Assembly: GCA_964495885.1 (NCBI GenBank)
Contig: CAZBWO010000001.1
Coordinates: forward strand, 310,001 to 374,000
Source of the DNA: PALG01 sp964495885
GTDB lineage: Bacteria; Bacteroidota; Bacteroidia; Flavobacteriales; Flavobacteriaceae
Direction of reading: 5' to 3'
Length of the DNA stretch: 64,000 nt
Part shown: positions 26,582 through 35,700 of the stretch, one piece after another
Layout of the letters: each line of letters starts with the position of its first letter
Position numbering within the stretch: the first letter of the stretch is position 1
Notes under the pieces: model-generated
Told to the model about the DNA's origin: nothing
The model's input: the letters and a program-made list of their open reading frames with translations, nothing else
The model's database searches: none
Made by a program: the position numbers and the translations under genes

Positions 26582-27758
26582 TTAGTATATCCAATGGGTT
26601 TTCTTCTTCGGTTTCTTTTAATTCCACTTCCCGTTTGGCGCTTACACTTAAAATCATTCCAAGTGCTAAACAGGTCATCCAAATAGAGGTACCCCCACTA
26701 CTAATTAGCGGCAGTGTTTGCCCCGTTACCGGAAAAAGTTCTACAGCTACCCCCATATTGATCCATGCTTGAAACACAATTGGCATTCCAACTCCAACCA
26801 CCAATAACTTTCCAAAGAGGGATGAGCTTTTATGGACCAGAATCACCAAACGGAACAAAAGCAGCAAATACAATAGCAACACAAACAATCCTCCCAACAA
26901 CCCATATTCCTCAATAATCACCGCAAAGATGAAGTCTGAAGAAGATTGCGGCAATAAGTTTTTTTGAATGCCTTTTCCGGCCCCCAAACCAACGATTCTT
27001 CCAGAAGCAATGGCAATTTTTGCTTTTTCAATTTGATAATCGGCTTCCGTATCTTCTTCACTAAAGAATGTTTCCACACGACTCATCCATGTATCAACCC
27101 TGTTAGGAAACATTCCCGGAAACGCTTTGGCTGTAAGCACAAACAAAGTTAGCATCACTAATCCAGCACCTAATATGACACCCAAATAACGCAACGGATA
27201 CTTCCCAATAAAAACCAATACTACTACCATTGAAAATAGAATGGCAGCTGTAGAAAAATTGGCAGGTAAGATGAGTGCCAAAACTAGAAAAACCGGTAGC
27301 CATAGTGGTAACAAGGTTTCTTTAAAACGAATTTCTTTATCCTTTGTCTTTGATAGATAACGCGCCACATAAGTTAATAACACTACTGAAGCCAAAGCTG
27401 AAGTTTGAAAAGACACCCCTACAAAAGGAATACGGATCCACCTGCTTGCATTTGCACCGTCTATGGTATTTCCCTGTCCAATGGTAATCAGCAATAATAT
27501 GACAACTATCGGAAGCGCAATGATAGACAACCCCCTAAAATAATGATACGGTATTTTATGCACCCCATAAATGATGGCAAAGCCCAGTAACAAATGGGCA
27601 AAGTGTTTCAGTAGGAACTTAAACGTGTTTCCGTCCCCATATAGATAGGCCAAATTGCTACTGGCACTATATACAGGTAAAAAGGAAAAGATGGCCAAAA
27701 GGGCTACTACTGCCCAAATAGCACGATCTCCTTTTATTTCACGGAATAGTGTTTTCAT
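26568..27758 (-). CDS. ftsW: septal peptidoglycan glycosyltransferase FtsW (SEDS family)
   Basis: 396 residues with about ten membrane helices. The SEDS-family pattern is visible: GANASRWIRIPFVGVSFQTSALA after the early helices, then the large periplasmic loop, and the C-terminal PVTGQTLPLISSGGTS motif. It polymerises lipid II at the septum together with the transpeptidase FtsI encoded in the same operon. ATG at 27758 shares one base with the murD stop. Confidence 0.97.
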   Translation of the reverse strand: MKTLFREIKGDRAIWAVVALLAIFSFLPVYSASSNLAYLYGDGNTFKFLLKHFAHLLLGFAIIYGVHKIPYHYFRGLSIIALPIVVILLLITIGQGNTIDGANASRWIRIPFVGVSFQTSALASVVLLTYVARYLSKTKDKEIRFKETLLPLWLPVFLVLALILPANFSTAAILFSMVVVLVFIGKYPLRYLGVILGAGLVMLTLFVLTAKAFPGMFPNRVDTWMSRVETFFSEEDTEADYQIEKAKIAIASGRIVGLGAGKGIQKNLLPQSSSDFIFAVIIEEYGLLGGLFVLLLYLLLLFRLVILVHKSSSLFGKLLVVGVGMPIVFQAWINMGVAVELFPVTGQTLPLISSGGTSIWMTCLALGMILSVSAKREVELKETEEENPLDILSEAL

Positions 27759-29095
27759 TATAGATTTCTTACTGCTTCTTTGAATTGTCTACCACGATCT
27801 TCATAGTTTTCAAATAAATCAAAACTTGCACAAGCAGGAGACAACAACACTGTATCTCCTCTACCTGAAAGTCTATATGCCACTTGAACTGCATCGTACA
27901 TACTTTCGGTTTCTACCAACATATCCACCACATTACCAAATGCATTGATGATCTTATCATTATCAACCCCAAGACAAATAATGGCTTTAACTTTTTCATT
28001 CACCAAGGGTAGTAATTGTTCATAATCGTTGCCTTTGTCTACCCCTCCAACAATCCACACAGTTGGGGTTTCCATACTATCCAATGCAAAAAAAGTAGCA
28101 TTTACATTCGTGGCCTTGGAGTCATTGATATAACGTACATTGTTTATTTTAAGTACGTTTTCCAAGCGATGCTCTACTCCTTGGAAGCTTTCCAGGGACT
28201 GACGAATGGTCTCTTTTCTAATTTTTAATAAGGTAGCTACTGTAGAGGCAGCCATTGCATTCTTAAGGTTATGGTTTCCGGTAATATGTAAACTTGCTAT
28301 GGGCATGGTAAATGAATTATGTTCTATGGTTATGTGTATATTTTTATCTTTAACAAATGCTCCCTCTTCTAGATTTTGCTCTAAAGAAAAGGGTATCTTT
28401 TTTGCGGGAATGGGGTGGTTTTTCATCCAATCAACAATTACGGCATCATCAGCATCATAGAGAAAATAATCCTCAGCGGTTTGATTCATGGCAATCCTAA
28501 ACTTTGAAGCAGTGTACGCCTCAAAATCATAGTGATACCTATCCAGATGATCTGGTGTAATATTCATGAGTACTGCAATGTGAGCCCTAAAGCTATCTAT
28601 GCCATCCAATTGAAAACTACTTAGTTCCAACACTGCATGCTCAAATGTTTCATGCGCAACCTTTTCGGCAAAGCTCTTTCCAACATTTCCAGCCAATACC
28701 ACATTCAATCCTCCATCTTTCAATAGTTTATGAGTTAAGGTTGCGACCGTGGTTTTTCCGTTACTTCCGGTAATCCCAATAAGATTTGCATCTGTAAACC
28801 ACGCTGCCAATTCTATTTCAGAAATAACCGGCACCTTCTTTTCCATCAACTTTTTGACGATAGGTACTGTTTCAGGAATCCCCGGACTCTTCATGACCAA
28901 ATCTGCGGAAAGAATTTTTGCTTTGGTGTGCGTACTTTCCTCCCATTCCACATCAATATTTTCAAGAGCGTTTTTATAGGTCTCCTTTATTTTTCCGAAG
29001 TCGGAAACAAAAACTTCGTATCCTTTCTGTTTTCCCAAGGTGGCAGCCCCTACTCCACTTTCTCCTGCTCCCAAAACAACCAGCCGCTTTGCCAT
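27758..29095 (-). CDS. murD: UDP-N-acetylmuramoylalanine--D-glutamate ligase
   Basis: 445 residues. Adds D-Glu to the growing stem peptide. N-terminal VLGAGESGVGAA, P-loop GSNGKTTVATL (near 113), NITPDHLDRY and INDSKATNVNAT are diagnostic of MurD. Starts two bases after mraY. Confidence 0.98.
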   Translation of the reverse strand: MAKRLVVLGAGESGVGAATLGKQKGYEVFVSDFGKIKETYKNALENIDVEWEESTHTKAKILSADLVMKSPGIPETVPIVKKLMEKKVPVISEIELAAWFTDANLIGITGSNGKTTVATLTHKLLKDGGLNVVLAGNVGKSFAEKVAHETFEHAVLELSSFQLDGIDSFRAHIAVLMNITPDHLDRYHYDFEAYTASKFRIAMNQTAEDYFLYDADDAVIVDWMKNHPIPAKKIPFSLEQNLEEGAFVKDKNIHITIEHNSFTMPIASLHITGNHNLKNAMAASTVATLLKIRKETIRQSLESFQGVEHRLENVLKINNVRYINDSKATNVNATFFALDSMETPTVWIVGGVDKGNDYEQLLPLVNEKVKAIICLGVDNDKIINAFGNVVDMLVETESMYDAVQVAYRLSGRGDTVLLSPACASFDLFENYEDRGRQFKEAVRNL

Positions 29096-29097
29096 TG

Positions 29098-30327
29098 CTA
29101 TCTAATTTTTAAGGTCACAATGGTTAGTACCGCCAAAACAATCCCTACAATCCAAAATCGCGTTACAATTTTACTTTCGTGATATCCTTTTACTTGATAG
29201 TGGTGATGTAGTGGAGACATCCTGAAAATCCTTCGGCCTTCCCCATATTTTTTCTTGGTATATTTAAACCAGCTTACCTGCATGACTACGGAAAGATTTT
29301 CCATTAAGAAAATTCCGCAAAGGATTGGAATGAGCCATTCTTTTCGTATTGCAATAGCGATGACGGCAATAATTCCCCCAATGGTTAAACTTCCCGTGTC
29401 ACCCATAAATACTTGGGCGGGATAGGCATTATACCAAAGGAACCCTATAAGTGCTCCCACAAAAGCCATAATGAAAATGGTAAGCTCACCAGTATTTGGG
29501 ATGTACATGATATTGAGGTAATCTGAAAAAATCACGTTCCCCGAAACCCATGCAAAAATAGCCAACGTTACTCCAATAATTGCCGAAGAACCCGCTGCAA
29601 GACCGTCAATTCCATCGGTAAGATTTGCACCATTTGAAACAGCCGTAATAATGAAAATAACGATGGGGATAAAGATGAGCCACGCATATTTTTTGTAATC
29701 TTCCCCAGCCCAAGTGATGAGCTTTTCATAATTTATTTCATTGTCCTTTACAAAAGGGAGAGTAGTTAGCAAGGTTTTTTCTTCTTCATAAAAATCCTCG
29801 GAAGAAGTTTGTGAAATCTCTTGGGTATGTTGAACATTTGCCTTTTCCCGTCGTACGGTAATATCTTCATGGAAATACATGGTAGCCCCTACAATTATTC
29901 CCAGCCCTACTTGTCCGAAAACTTTAAACTTCCCAGGTAATCCTGCTTTATCTTTTTTAAATTTTTTAATGTAATCATCAATAAAACCAATAGCTCCCAT
30001 CCAAACGGTTGTAATGAGTAGCATGATTACGTAAATGTTTTCTAACTTGGCAAATAGCAATACAGGAACAATTGTAGCGAGGATAATGATAAGTCCGCCC
30101 ATGGTAGGTGTACCCGCTTTTTCATTTTGTCCTTCCAGACCTAAATTCCTAATGGTTTCCCCAACTTGTTTTCGCTGTAGTAGCAAAATAATTTTCTTGC
30201 CGTAAACAGTAGCTATAAACAATGAAAAGATAACCGCCAACGCCGCCCGAAAAGTGATAAACCTAAACAAACCTGCTCCCGGTATATCGTATGATCTTTC
30301 CAAAAAATCGAATAGGTAATACAACAT
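29098..30327 (-). CDS. mraY: phospho-MurNAc-pentapeptide transferase MraY
   Basis: 409 residues, longer than the 360 of E. coli because of a hydrophilic insertion at about 160-215 (rich in Glu and Thr) between two membrane segments, a feature usual in Bacteroidota. About ten membrane helices. Conserved catalytic regions: GTPTMGG, DDYIKKFKKDKAGL, NLTDGIDGLAAG and the histidine motif PLHHHYQ. It transfers phospho-MurNAc-pentapeptide to undecaprenyl phosphate to make lipid I. One base separates it from murE. Confidence 0.98.
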   Translation of the reverse strand: MLYYLFDFLERSYDIPGAGLFRFITFRAALAVIFSLFIATVYGKKIILLLQRKQVGETIRNLGLEGQNEKAGTPTMGGLIIILATIVPVLLFAKLENIYVIMLLITTVWMGAIGFIDDYIKKFKKDKAGLPGKFKVFGQVGLGIIVGATMYFHEDITVRREKANVQHTQEISQTSSEDFYEEEKTLLTTLPFVKDNEINYEKLITWAGEDYKKYAWLIFIPIVIFIITAVSNGANLTDGIDGLAAGSSAIIGVTLAIFAWVSGNVIFSDYLNIMYIPNTGELTIFIMAFVGALIGFLWYNAYPAQVFMGDTGSLTIGGIIAVIAIAIRKEWLIPILCGIFLMENLSVVMQVSWFKYTKKKYGEGRRIFRMSPLHHHYQVKGYHESKIVTRFWIVGIVLAVLTIVTLKIR

Positions 30328-30328
30328 G

Positions 30329-31792
30329 TTATTTTTCTAATTGGGTTAATAGTTCATTTACAATTTTGAAATCATCAAAATCAAAGCGCTCCCCTTTTAT
30401 TTCTTGATAGGTTTCGTGGCCTTTTCCAGCAATGAGGATGATGTCTCCATTTGCAGCCATCTGGCAGGCAGTCTTAATGGCCTGTTTCCGGTTGGTAATG
30501 GACATGGTTTTTTTAAAATGGGACGGGGAAACTCCTTTTTCCATTGCCTCAATAATCTTTTCGGGGTCTTCCGTACGTGGATTATCACTGGTAAAAATGA
30601 CCTTATTACTAAGCGCCGCTGCAATCTCTCCCATTTTGGGACGCTTTGTAGTGTCACGATCTCCACCACATCCAACAACCGTGATAAGGGTCTCGTTGCC
30701 CGTTCGAATGGCATTGATGGTTTCCAAAATATTTTTTAAAGCATCGGGGGTATGGGCGTAATCTACAATTGCCGTGATGTTGGTTGGTGATGACCAATAC
30801 TGAAACCTTCCGTCAACACTTTTCAAAGTGCTTATTAACTGAAGGGTTTCCATGGTATCTAAACCTAACAAATTAGCAGCCCCATAGATTGCCAAAACAT
30901 TATACGCATTGAACCTTCCAATAAGTTTGGTCCATAGTTCCTGATTGTCAACTTTCAACAGCAATCCATTGAACTGATTTTCCAATATCTGCGCCCTGAA
31001 ATCCGCCATTCCCTGAAGGGAGTAGGTGTACTTCTTCGCTTTTGTATTTTGAAGCATTACGGGACCATTTTTATCATCTTTATTCACCAATGCAAAAGCT
31101 GTTTTGGGTAAGTGATCAAAAAATGATTTTTTCACATCCCTGTACTCCTTAAAATCCTTATGGTAATCTAAATGGTCATGGGAAAGATTGGTGAAAATCC
31201 CACCTGCAAAATGAAGTCCGTCTGTTCTTTTTTGATGGATTCCATGCGAACTTACTTCCATAAAACAGTATGCCACTCCAGCATCAACCATTTTCCGTAA
31301 ATAGTTATTTATGGTAATAGAATCTGGCGTAGTATGAGTAGCAGGATGTATTTCATCCCCAATTTTTATGGCAACGGTAGAGAGTAAACCCGTTTGAAAA
31401 CCTGCTTTTTGAAAGAGATCATACAATAAAGTAGCAATGGTTGTTTTACCATTCGTACCAGTGATCCCAACCAACTGAAGAGAGTCTGAAGGATTATCAA
31501 AATAATTGGCAGCCATATAGGCCAATGCTAAATGCGAATCTGCTACTTGCACGTACGTAATACCATTGATGAGCTGCTCTGGAAGCACCTCACAAACAAT
31601 GGCAATGGCACCATTATTACAAGCCTTTTCAATATACTCATGACCGTCAACCAAAGAGCCTTTCAGTGCTATAAAGACATCGTTCAATACTACTTTCCGG
31701 GAATCAAAATGTAAATCCTGAACCATCACTGAAGTAGTCCCCACTACCCTTTCGATATTCACTTTATACAATATGTCTTTTAATACACTCAT
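30329..31792 (-). CDS. murE: UDP-MurNAc-tripeptide synthetase MurE, probably meso-DAP adding
   Basis: 487 residues. Adds the third residue of the stem peptide. P-loop GTNGKTTIATL (near 110), TTPDSITIN, and the specificity motif DNPR (in FTSDNPRTEDPE), which marks enzymes that add meso-diaminopimelate rather than lysine; this agrees with Gram-negative peptidoglycan. The start overlaps the ftsI stop by four bases. Confidence 0.97.
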   Translation of the reverse strand: MSVLKDILYKVNIERVVGTTSVMVQDLHFDSRKVVLNDVFIALKGSLVDGHEYIEKACNNGAIAIVCEVLPEQLINGITYVQVADSHLALAYMAANYFDNPSDSLQLVGITGTNGKTTIATLLYDLFQKAGFQTGLLSTVAIKIGDEIHPATHTTPDSITINNYLRKMVDAGVAYCFMEVSSHGIHQKRTDGLHFAGGIFTNLSHDHLDYHKDFKEYRDVKKSFFDHLPKTAFALVNKDDKNGPVMLQNTKAKKYTYSLQGMADFRAQILENQFNGLLLKVDNQELWTKLIGRFNAYNVLAIYGAANLLGLDTMETLQLISTLKSVDGRFQYWSSPTNITAIVDYAHTPDALKNILETINAIRTGNETLITVVGCGGDRDTTKRPKMGEIAAALSNKVIFTSDNPRTEDPEKIIEAMEKGVSPSHFKKTMSITNRKQAIKTACQMAANGDIILIAGKGHETYQEIKGERFDFDDFKIVNELLTQLEK

Positions 31793-33786
31793 GATAACTG
31801 AAGTACTATTTCTGCTCCTTTCTTTATGGTATTTCCTGTTGGAATAGATTGTGATTTCACTTCCCCATTTCCCCTTGCAATGACTTTCAATCCTAAATTT
31901 TCCAATAATGAGACCGCGTCCATTCCGGGCATCCCTACCACATTGGGCATTTGGCTTCCACCCTTTTGGACTTTGGCATAATACGCTTCGAAACTTTTGT
32001 TGATTTCCGGCTCATTGGGATCTCCATCAATCACTTCATCCATCAACGGACTATCGGTAAAAATCTTCTGGGCAATCCTTTTGAATACAGGGCCAGTTAC
32101 ATCAGCTCCATAGTATCCTTTTGTAATACTAGGTTCATGTATGACGACAATGCAGGAATACTTTGGGTTTTCGGCAGGAAAGTAGCCGGCGAATGAAGAA
32201 ATATATTTTTTACTTTTTTTCCATTCTTCAAAGTTGGCATAATCCTTTCTTGCCGTACCGGTTTTTCCGGCCATGGAAAAATGAGGAGAATACAATCGTT
32301 GGCCCGTGCCCCTGATTACAATATTTTTCAAAACATCCTGTACCTTTGCCAATGTTTCCGAAGAACATATTTTTGGATTGACCACTTCAGTATCAAAGCT
32401 TTCAACGACCTTGTTCATTTTTCGGATCTCTTTAATGAAACGTGGCTTAACCATTCTTCCATCATTGGCAAGCGCATTGTAAAAACTTAGCGTTTGTAAC
32501 GGAGTCATTTGCAGGTTGTATCCATATGCCATGGAGGGAAGCGCATTTTTACTCCATATTTTATCGCCAGGCTCTGGAATCTTTGGTGTGCCTTCGCCAA
32601 CAATTGGAATTCCAATAGGTTCGTTTAAATGCCATTCCTTTAGTTGATCAATAAATAGTTTTGGGTTATCTGCGTAAGCGCCATCAATGATGGAAGCTAA
32701 ACCAATATTAGAAGAAACTTCCAAGGCTTTCGCTGCCGAGATCTTTCCGTGGCCTTTGGTATCTGTAATCATCCTACCATAAAAAGCTTTACTGCCCAGT
32801 TTTGTATCAACCACTGTGGCGGTATCTATTTTTTGATGCTCCAAGGCTGCAGTGAATGCAATTACTTTAAAAGTGGATCCCGGCTCATGGCTCTCACCAA
32901 CTGCATAATTCAATTTTTCATAATACACGCCCGTACTGGTCCTTCCTAAATTGGAAACCGCCTTAATTTCCCCAGTTGCCACCTCCATTACAATGACACT
33001 TCCATGGGCTGCTTCATAATACTCCATTTGCTTTAGCAAAGCATGATGGGCAATATCCTGTATGTTTACATTGATCGTAGTGATGATATCATACCCATCT
33101 TGCGGTTCCACTTCATTTTCATCTGAAACAGGCTTCCATTGCCCTTTGGCGATTTTTTGTTTTAAACGCTGCCCATTCTTTCCTTTTAAGTAGTCATCAA
33201 AGGCCCCTTCAAACCCTACGTCATAGACACCAGGCTCCCCCCTTCGCTGATTACCAACAAGTCGTTCGCCTATTTTACCCAACGGATGCTCCCGAACAGT
33301 TTTTTGCTCAACAATGATCCCTCCTTTGTAGGGCCCCAAATTGAAAAGAGGCATTTTTTTGATACGGATATAGTCTGAATAACCCAAGCCCCTTGCAATT
33401 AACAGGTAACGGTTTTTGTTAGCCCTTGCTTTCCGAAGTAGATTTTGGTAATGCGCTGAAGATTTTCCAAACATTTTGGAGAGTTCTTTCGACAATGCTC
33501 CAAGATGCTCTTTAAAGTTTTCATCTGTAACGGTCACAGCATCAAAACGTATATCATATTTTGGCACCGAAGTCGCCAACAAACTACCGTCATCTGCATA
33601 AATGTTACCGCGATTGGCAGCTATTGTAAAGTTTTTGGTCGTGTTTTCATGCGCTAAAGTTCTGTAGGCCTCCCCTTCTACAAACTGAATATTCACAAGT
33701 TTAAATACAATGAGTCCCGCAAAAAGGAACAATGCACCTGCCACAAAGTAGAATCTGTTCAATATGCTTTTTTCTTCTGCAGACAC
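31789..33786 (-). CDS. ftsI: septal penicillin-binding protein FtsI (PBP3), PASTA-containing
   Basis: 665 residues from a GTG start at 33786. N-terminal membrane anchor (about 12-31), dimerisation domain, and a transpeptidase domain with Ser304-x-x-Lys307 (STFK), Ser358-Ser-Asn360 and Lys508-Thr-Gly510 motifs. The C-terminal 50 or so residues (PNVVGMPGMDAVSLLENLG) form one PASTA domain, absent from E. coli FtsI but common in Bacteroidota. It cross-links septal peptidoglycan with FtsW. Lies two bases after the ftsL-like gene. Confidence 0.97.
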   Translation of the reverse strand: MSAEEKSILNRFYFVAGALFLFAGLIVFKLVNIQFVEGEAYRTLAHENTTKNFTIAANRGNIYADDGSLLATSVPKYDIRFDAVTVTDENFKEHLGALSKELSKMFGKSSAHYQNLLRKARANKNRYLLIARGLGYSDYIRIKKMPLFNLGPYKGGIIVEQKTVREHPLGKIGERLVGNQRRGEPGVYDVGFEGAFDDYLKGKNGQRLKQKIAKGQWKPVSDENEVEPQDGYDIITTINVNIQDIAHHALLKQMEYYEAAHGSVIVMEVATGEIKAVSNLGRTSTGVYYEKLNYAVGESHEPGSTFKVIAFTAALEHQKIDTATVVDTKLGSKAFYGRMITDTKGHGKISAAKALEVSSNIGLASIIDGAYADNPKLFIDQLKEWHLNEPIGIPIVGEGTPKIPEPGDKIWSKNALPSMAYGYNLQMTPLQTLSFYNALANDGRMVKPRFIKEIRKMNKVVESFDTEVVNPKICSSETLAKVQDVLKNIVIRGTGQRLYSPHFSMAGKTGTARKDYANFEEWKKSKKYISSFAGYFPAENPKYSCIVVIHEPSITKGYYGADVTGPVFKRIAQKIFTDSPLMDEVIDGDPNEPEINKSFEAYYAKVQKGGSQMPNVVGMPGMDAVSLLENLGLKVIARGNGEVKSQSIPTGNTIKKGAEIVLQLS

Positions 33787-33788
33787 GG

Positions 33789-34106
33789 TTACTTTTCTTT
33801 TTTGATAATGATTTTTTGTGGAGGAATTTCAGAAGGAAATAGGCTTCTAGATTCCATCGCTTTGATAATCTTGGTTTCCATTTTGGATTGCATCAATTGC
33901 ATACGCACATCCACATATTCGCTTTTCAACTCTTTCACTTCATTGTTTAACCGGGCAATCTGGTGCACTTTCTTATCTGCCTGATGTGAACTGGCAATCA
34001 TGATAAGGGCCAATACCGACAGAAAAATGATAAAGCGCCAATTCTTGAAAGCATCATCGCTTACCAAAAACTTTCCTTTAACGATATTGTAAAAATTACG
34101 CTTCAT
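33789..34106 (-). CDS. FtsL-like division protein
   Basis: 105 residues from ATG 34106, whose first base is the last base of the rsmH stop (TGATG). A short cytosolic part, one membrane helix (WRFIIFLSVLALIMIASS, about 24-41) and a coiled coil (IARLNNEVKELKSEYVDVRMQLMQ). Size, topology and position between rsmH and ftsI match FtsL, which forms the FtsQLB scaffold at the septum. Sequence identity to known FtsL is low, as is normal for this family, so the call rests on context. Confidence 0.85.
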   Translation of the reverse strand: MKRNFYNIVKGKFLVSDDAFKNWRFIIFLSVLALIMIASSHQADKKVHQIARLNNEVKELKSEYVDVRMQLMQSKMETKIIKAMESRSLFPSEIPPQKIIIKKEK

Positions 34107-35002
34107 CAAATACGTTCTGCGATTCTTAATTTGGCACTTCTAGCCCTATTGTTTTGTTCAATTTCTGCTTCGGAAGGCACTTTGAATTTTCCAACTGGCT
34201 TCAAGGGCACCTCCACCCTTCCGAAGACATCTTTCTCTGGCTCTCCCTCAAACAATCCATTCCGCATAAAGCGCTTTACCAATCGGTCTTCCAAGGAATG
34301 ATAGGAAATCACACTTAGCCTCCCTCCCGGCCTTAACACCTCTACACTTTGTTGCAAAAAATCTTTTAAGGCCTCCAGCTCCTGATTCACCTCAATACGA
34401 ATAGCCTGGAACACCTGAGCCAAAATTTTATTTTCCCGCTGTTTGGGTAAAAAACGCTGTATCGCTTCCTTTAGCTGAAGCGTAGTTTCAATGGGATTTT
34501 TTTTTCTGGCCTCTACAATAAGTCTTGCCATTCCAGCAGCTGCGCGCAACTCCCCATATTCAAAAAGCATTTTTCGCAAGGAAGCCTCTTCATACTCGTT
34601 CACTACCTCAAAGGCAGAAACCGCACTTCCTTGATTCATACGCATATCTAATTTTCCATCAAATCGAATAGAAAATCCACGCTCTGGCGCATCAAACTGA
34701 TGAGAAGAAACCCCAAAATCTGCGAGGATTCCGTCTACTGCTGTATGCCCATGAAAACGGAGGAACCGTTTGATGAACCTAAAATTTTCAGCAATGAGCG
34801 TAAAGCGTGGATCGTCGATAGCATTGTTTAGCGCATCTTTATCTTGATCGAAAGCCAGTAGCTTTCCTTCTTTTCCTAAATGTTTCAATATTTCAGATGA
34901 GTGCCCGCCGCCGCCAAAAGTAACATCCACATATACCCCATTAGGTTGGATGTTGAGACCTTCTACCGTCTCTTGCAGCATAACCGGCTTATGATATTCC
35001 AT
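34106..35002 (-). CDS. rsmH: 16S rRNA m4C1402 methyltransferase RsmH
   Basis: 298 residues from ATG 35002 (MEYHKPVMLQETVEGL). The longer open frame to 35155 is the overlap with mraZ in another frame. An ATG one codon earlier (35005) is also possible. SAM-binding motif VDVTFGGGGHS, the long helical insertion typical of MraW/RsmH, and the C-terminal SYHSLEDRLVKRFM are present. It methylates N4 of C1402 in the ribosomal P site. It overlaps mraZ by 14 bases. Confidence 0.97.
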   Translation of the reverse strand: MEYHKPVMLQETVEGLNIQPNGVYVDVTFGGGGHSSEILKHLGKEGKLLAFDQDKDALNNAIDDPRFTLIAENFRFIKRFLRFHGHTAVDGILADFGVSSHQFDAPERGFSIRFDGKLDMRMNQGSAVSAFEVVNEYEEASLRKMLFEYGELRAAAGMARLIVEARKKNPIETTLQLKEAIQRFLPKQRENKILAQVFQAIRIEVNQELEALKDFLQQSVEVLRPGGRLSVISYHSLEDRLVKRFMRNGLFEGEPEKDVFGRVEVPLKPVGKFKVPSEAEIEQNNRARSAKLRIAERI

Positions 35003-35462
35003 CATCCAATTCATTGTTACCGCCCATGACCTCTTCTGCCAAATCGGCAAAATCATTAGCGGCATCATCAATTGCTTTTTCGTATTGTTCTTTATCCCAG
35101 ATTTCCACAATATTAATTGCAGAGGACACAACAATCTCTTTTTGAATGCCCGCAAAAGTCATTAAGTCCCTAGGAATGTTCAATCTTCCCGTAGCATCCA
35201 TTTCAACCGTTCGAACCCCAGCAGTGAACCTGCGAATGAAATCGTTGTTCTTTCTATTGAAACGGTTTAACCCACTCACCTTCTGCATTAGTTTTTGCCA
35301 TTCTTCCATAGGATATAACTCCAAACAGGGCTGAAAAACCGCACGTTTAATTACAAACCCATCATTGGATACTGGCGCCAACTGTTTCTTTAAATCGGCC
35401 GGAACCATCACCCTTCCTTTGGTATCTGCTTTACAATTATATGTTCCTATTAAGTGAATCAC
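34989..35462 (-). CDS. mraZ: transcriptional regulator MraZ
   Basis: 157 residues from GTG 35462. Two MraZ/SpoVT-AbrB-like half domains: the first LIGTYNCKADTKGRVMVPADLKKQL, the second VRTVEMDATGRLNIPRDLMTFAG. Both carry the DxxGR-x-x-x-P signature. MraZ forms ring-shaped oligomers that bind direct repeats before the operon and repress it in E. coli. Here four GTGG-type repeats lie directly upstream, overlapping the promoter. First gene of the 13-gene unit. Confidence 0.96.
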   Translation of the reverse strand: MIHLIGTYNCKADTKGRVMVPADLKKQLAPVSNDGFVIKRAVFQPCLELYPMEEWQKLMQKVSGLNRFNRKNNDFIRRFTAGVRTVEMDATGRLNIPRDLMTFAGIQKEIVVSSAINIVEIWDKEQYEKAIDDAANDFADLAEEVMGGNNELDDGIS

Positions 35463-35491
35463 GCAAATGGGATAAAGACTACTTATTTGAC

Positions 35492-35499
35492 CAAATATA
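35492..35499 (-). promoter_or_regulatory. -7 box of the dcw operon promoter
   Basis: On the minus strand TATATTTG, an exact TAnnTTTG match. Transcription would begin near 35488, 26 bases before the mraZ GTG. The -33 region falls inside the GTGG repeats, so bound MraZ would block polymerase. Confidence 0.6.
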
Positions 35500-35505
35500 A
35501 TTGAA

Positions 35506-35555
35506 TTTTACCACTTTTTACCACTTTTTACCACTTTGTTAATAAGTTTTACCAC
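35506..35555 (-). promoter_or_regulatory. MraZ-box-like operator: repeated GTGGTAAAA
   Basis: On the minus strand GTGG cores begin at 35514, 35524 and 35534, exactly 10 bases apart, each followed by TAAAA; a fourth begins at 35555, 21 bases further up. Known MraZ operators are three or more TGGG-type repeats about one helical turn apart, so spacing and place match, with GTGGT replacing GTGGG. Confidence 0.75.
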
Positions 35556-35655
35556 CTAAAGACCCCACAAGCTCCTACGGCCTATTACATGTGTTGATTT
35601 TCAATTGGTTAAAACCTGTGCAGCTCTAGAAGTTTTCAACAAGGAAAAAGGGAGG

Positions 35656-35684
35656 TTGGGTTCCCCAAATTTTGTGTACTTTTG
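35656..35684 (+). promoter_or_regulatory. consensus promoter of the hydrolase-engB unit
   Basis: TTG (35656-35658), 18 bases, TACTTTTG (35677-35684): a full match to the Bacteroidota consensus. The transcript would start near 35688, 13 bases before the ATG at 35701. Confidence 0.75.
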
Positions 35685-35700
35685 TCATTATCTTTAAAGA

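Noticed and set aside
35005..35155. N-terminal extension of rsmH
   Set aside because: It is the mraZ coding region in another frame; RsmH family members start at MxYHxPV.
20014..35462. Search for murF and ddl within the dcw operon
   Set aside because: No open frame with their motifs lies between mraZ and ftsZ; they are presumably encoded elsewhere in the genome.
35506..35555. Short direct repeats before mraZ as a CRISPR array
   Set aside because: Units are about 10 bases with no spacers and no cas genes; position and spacing fit an MraZ operator.
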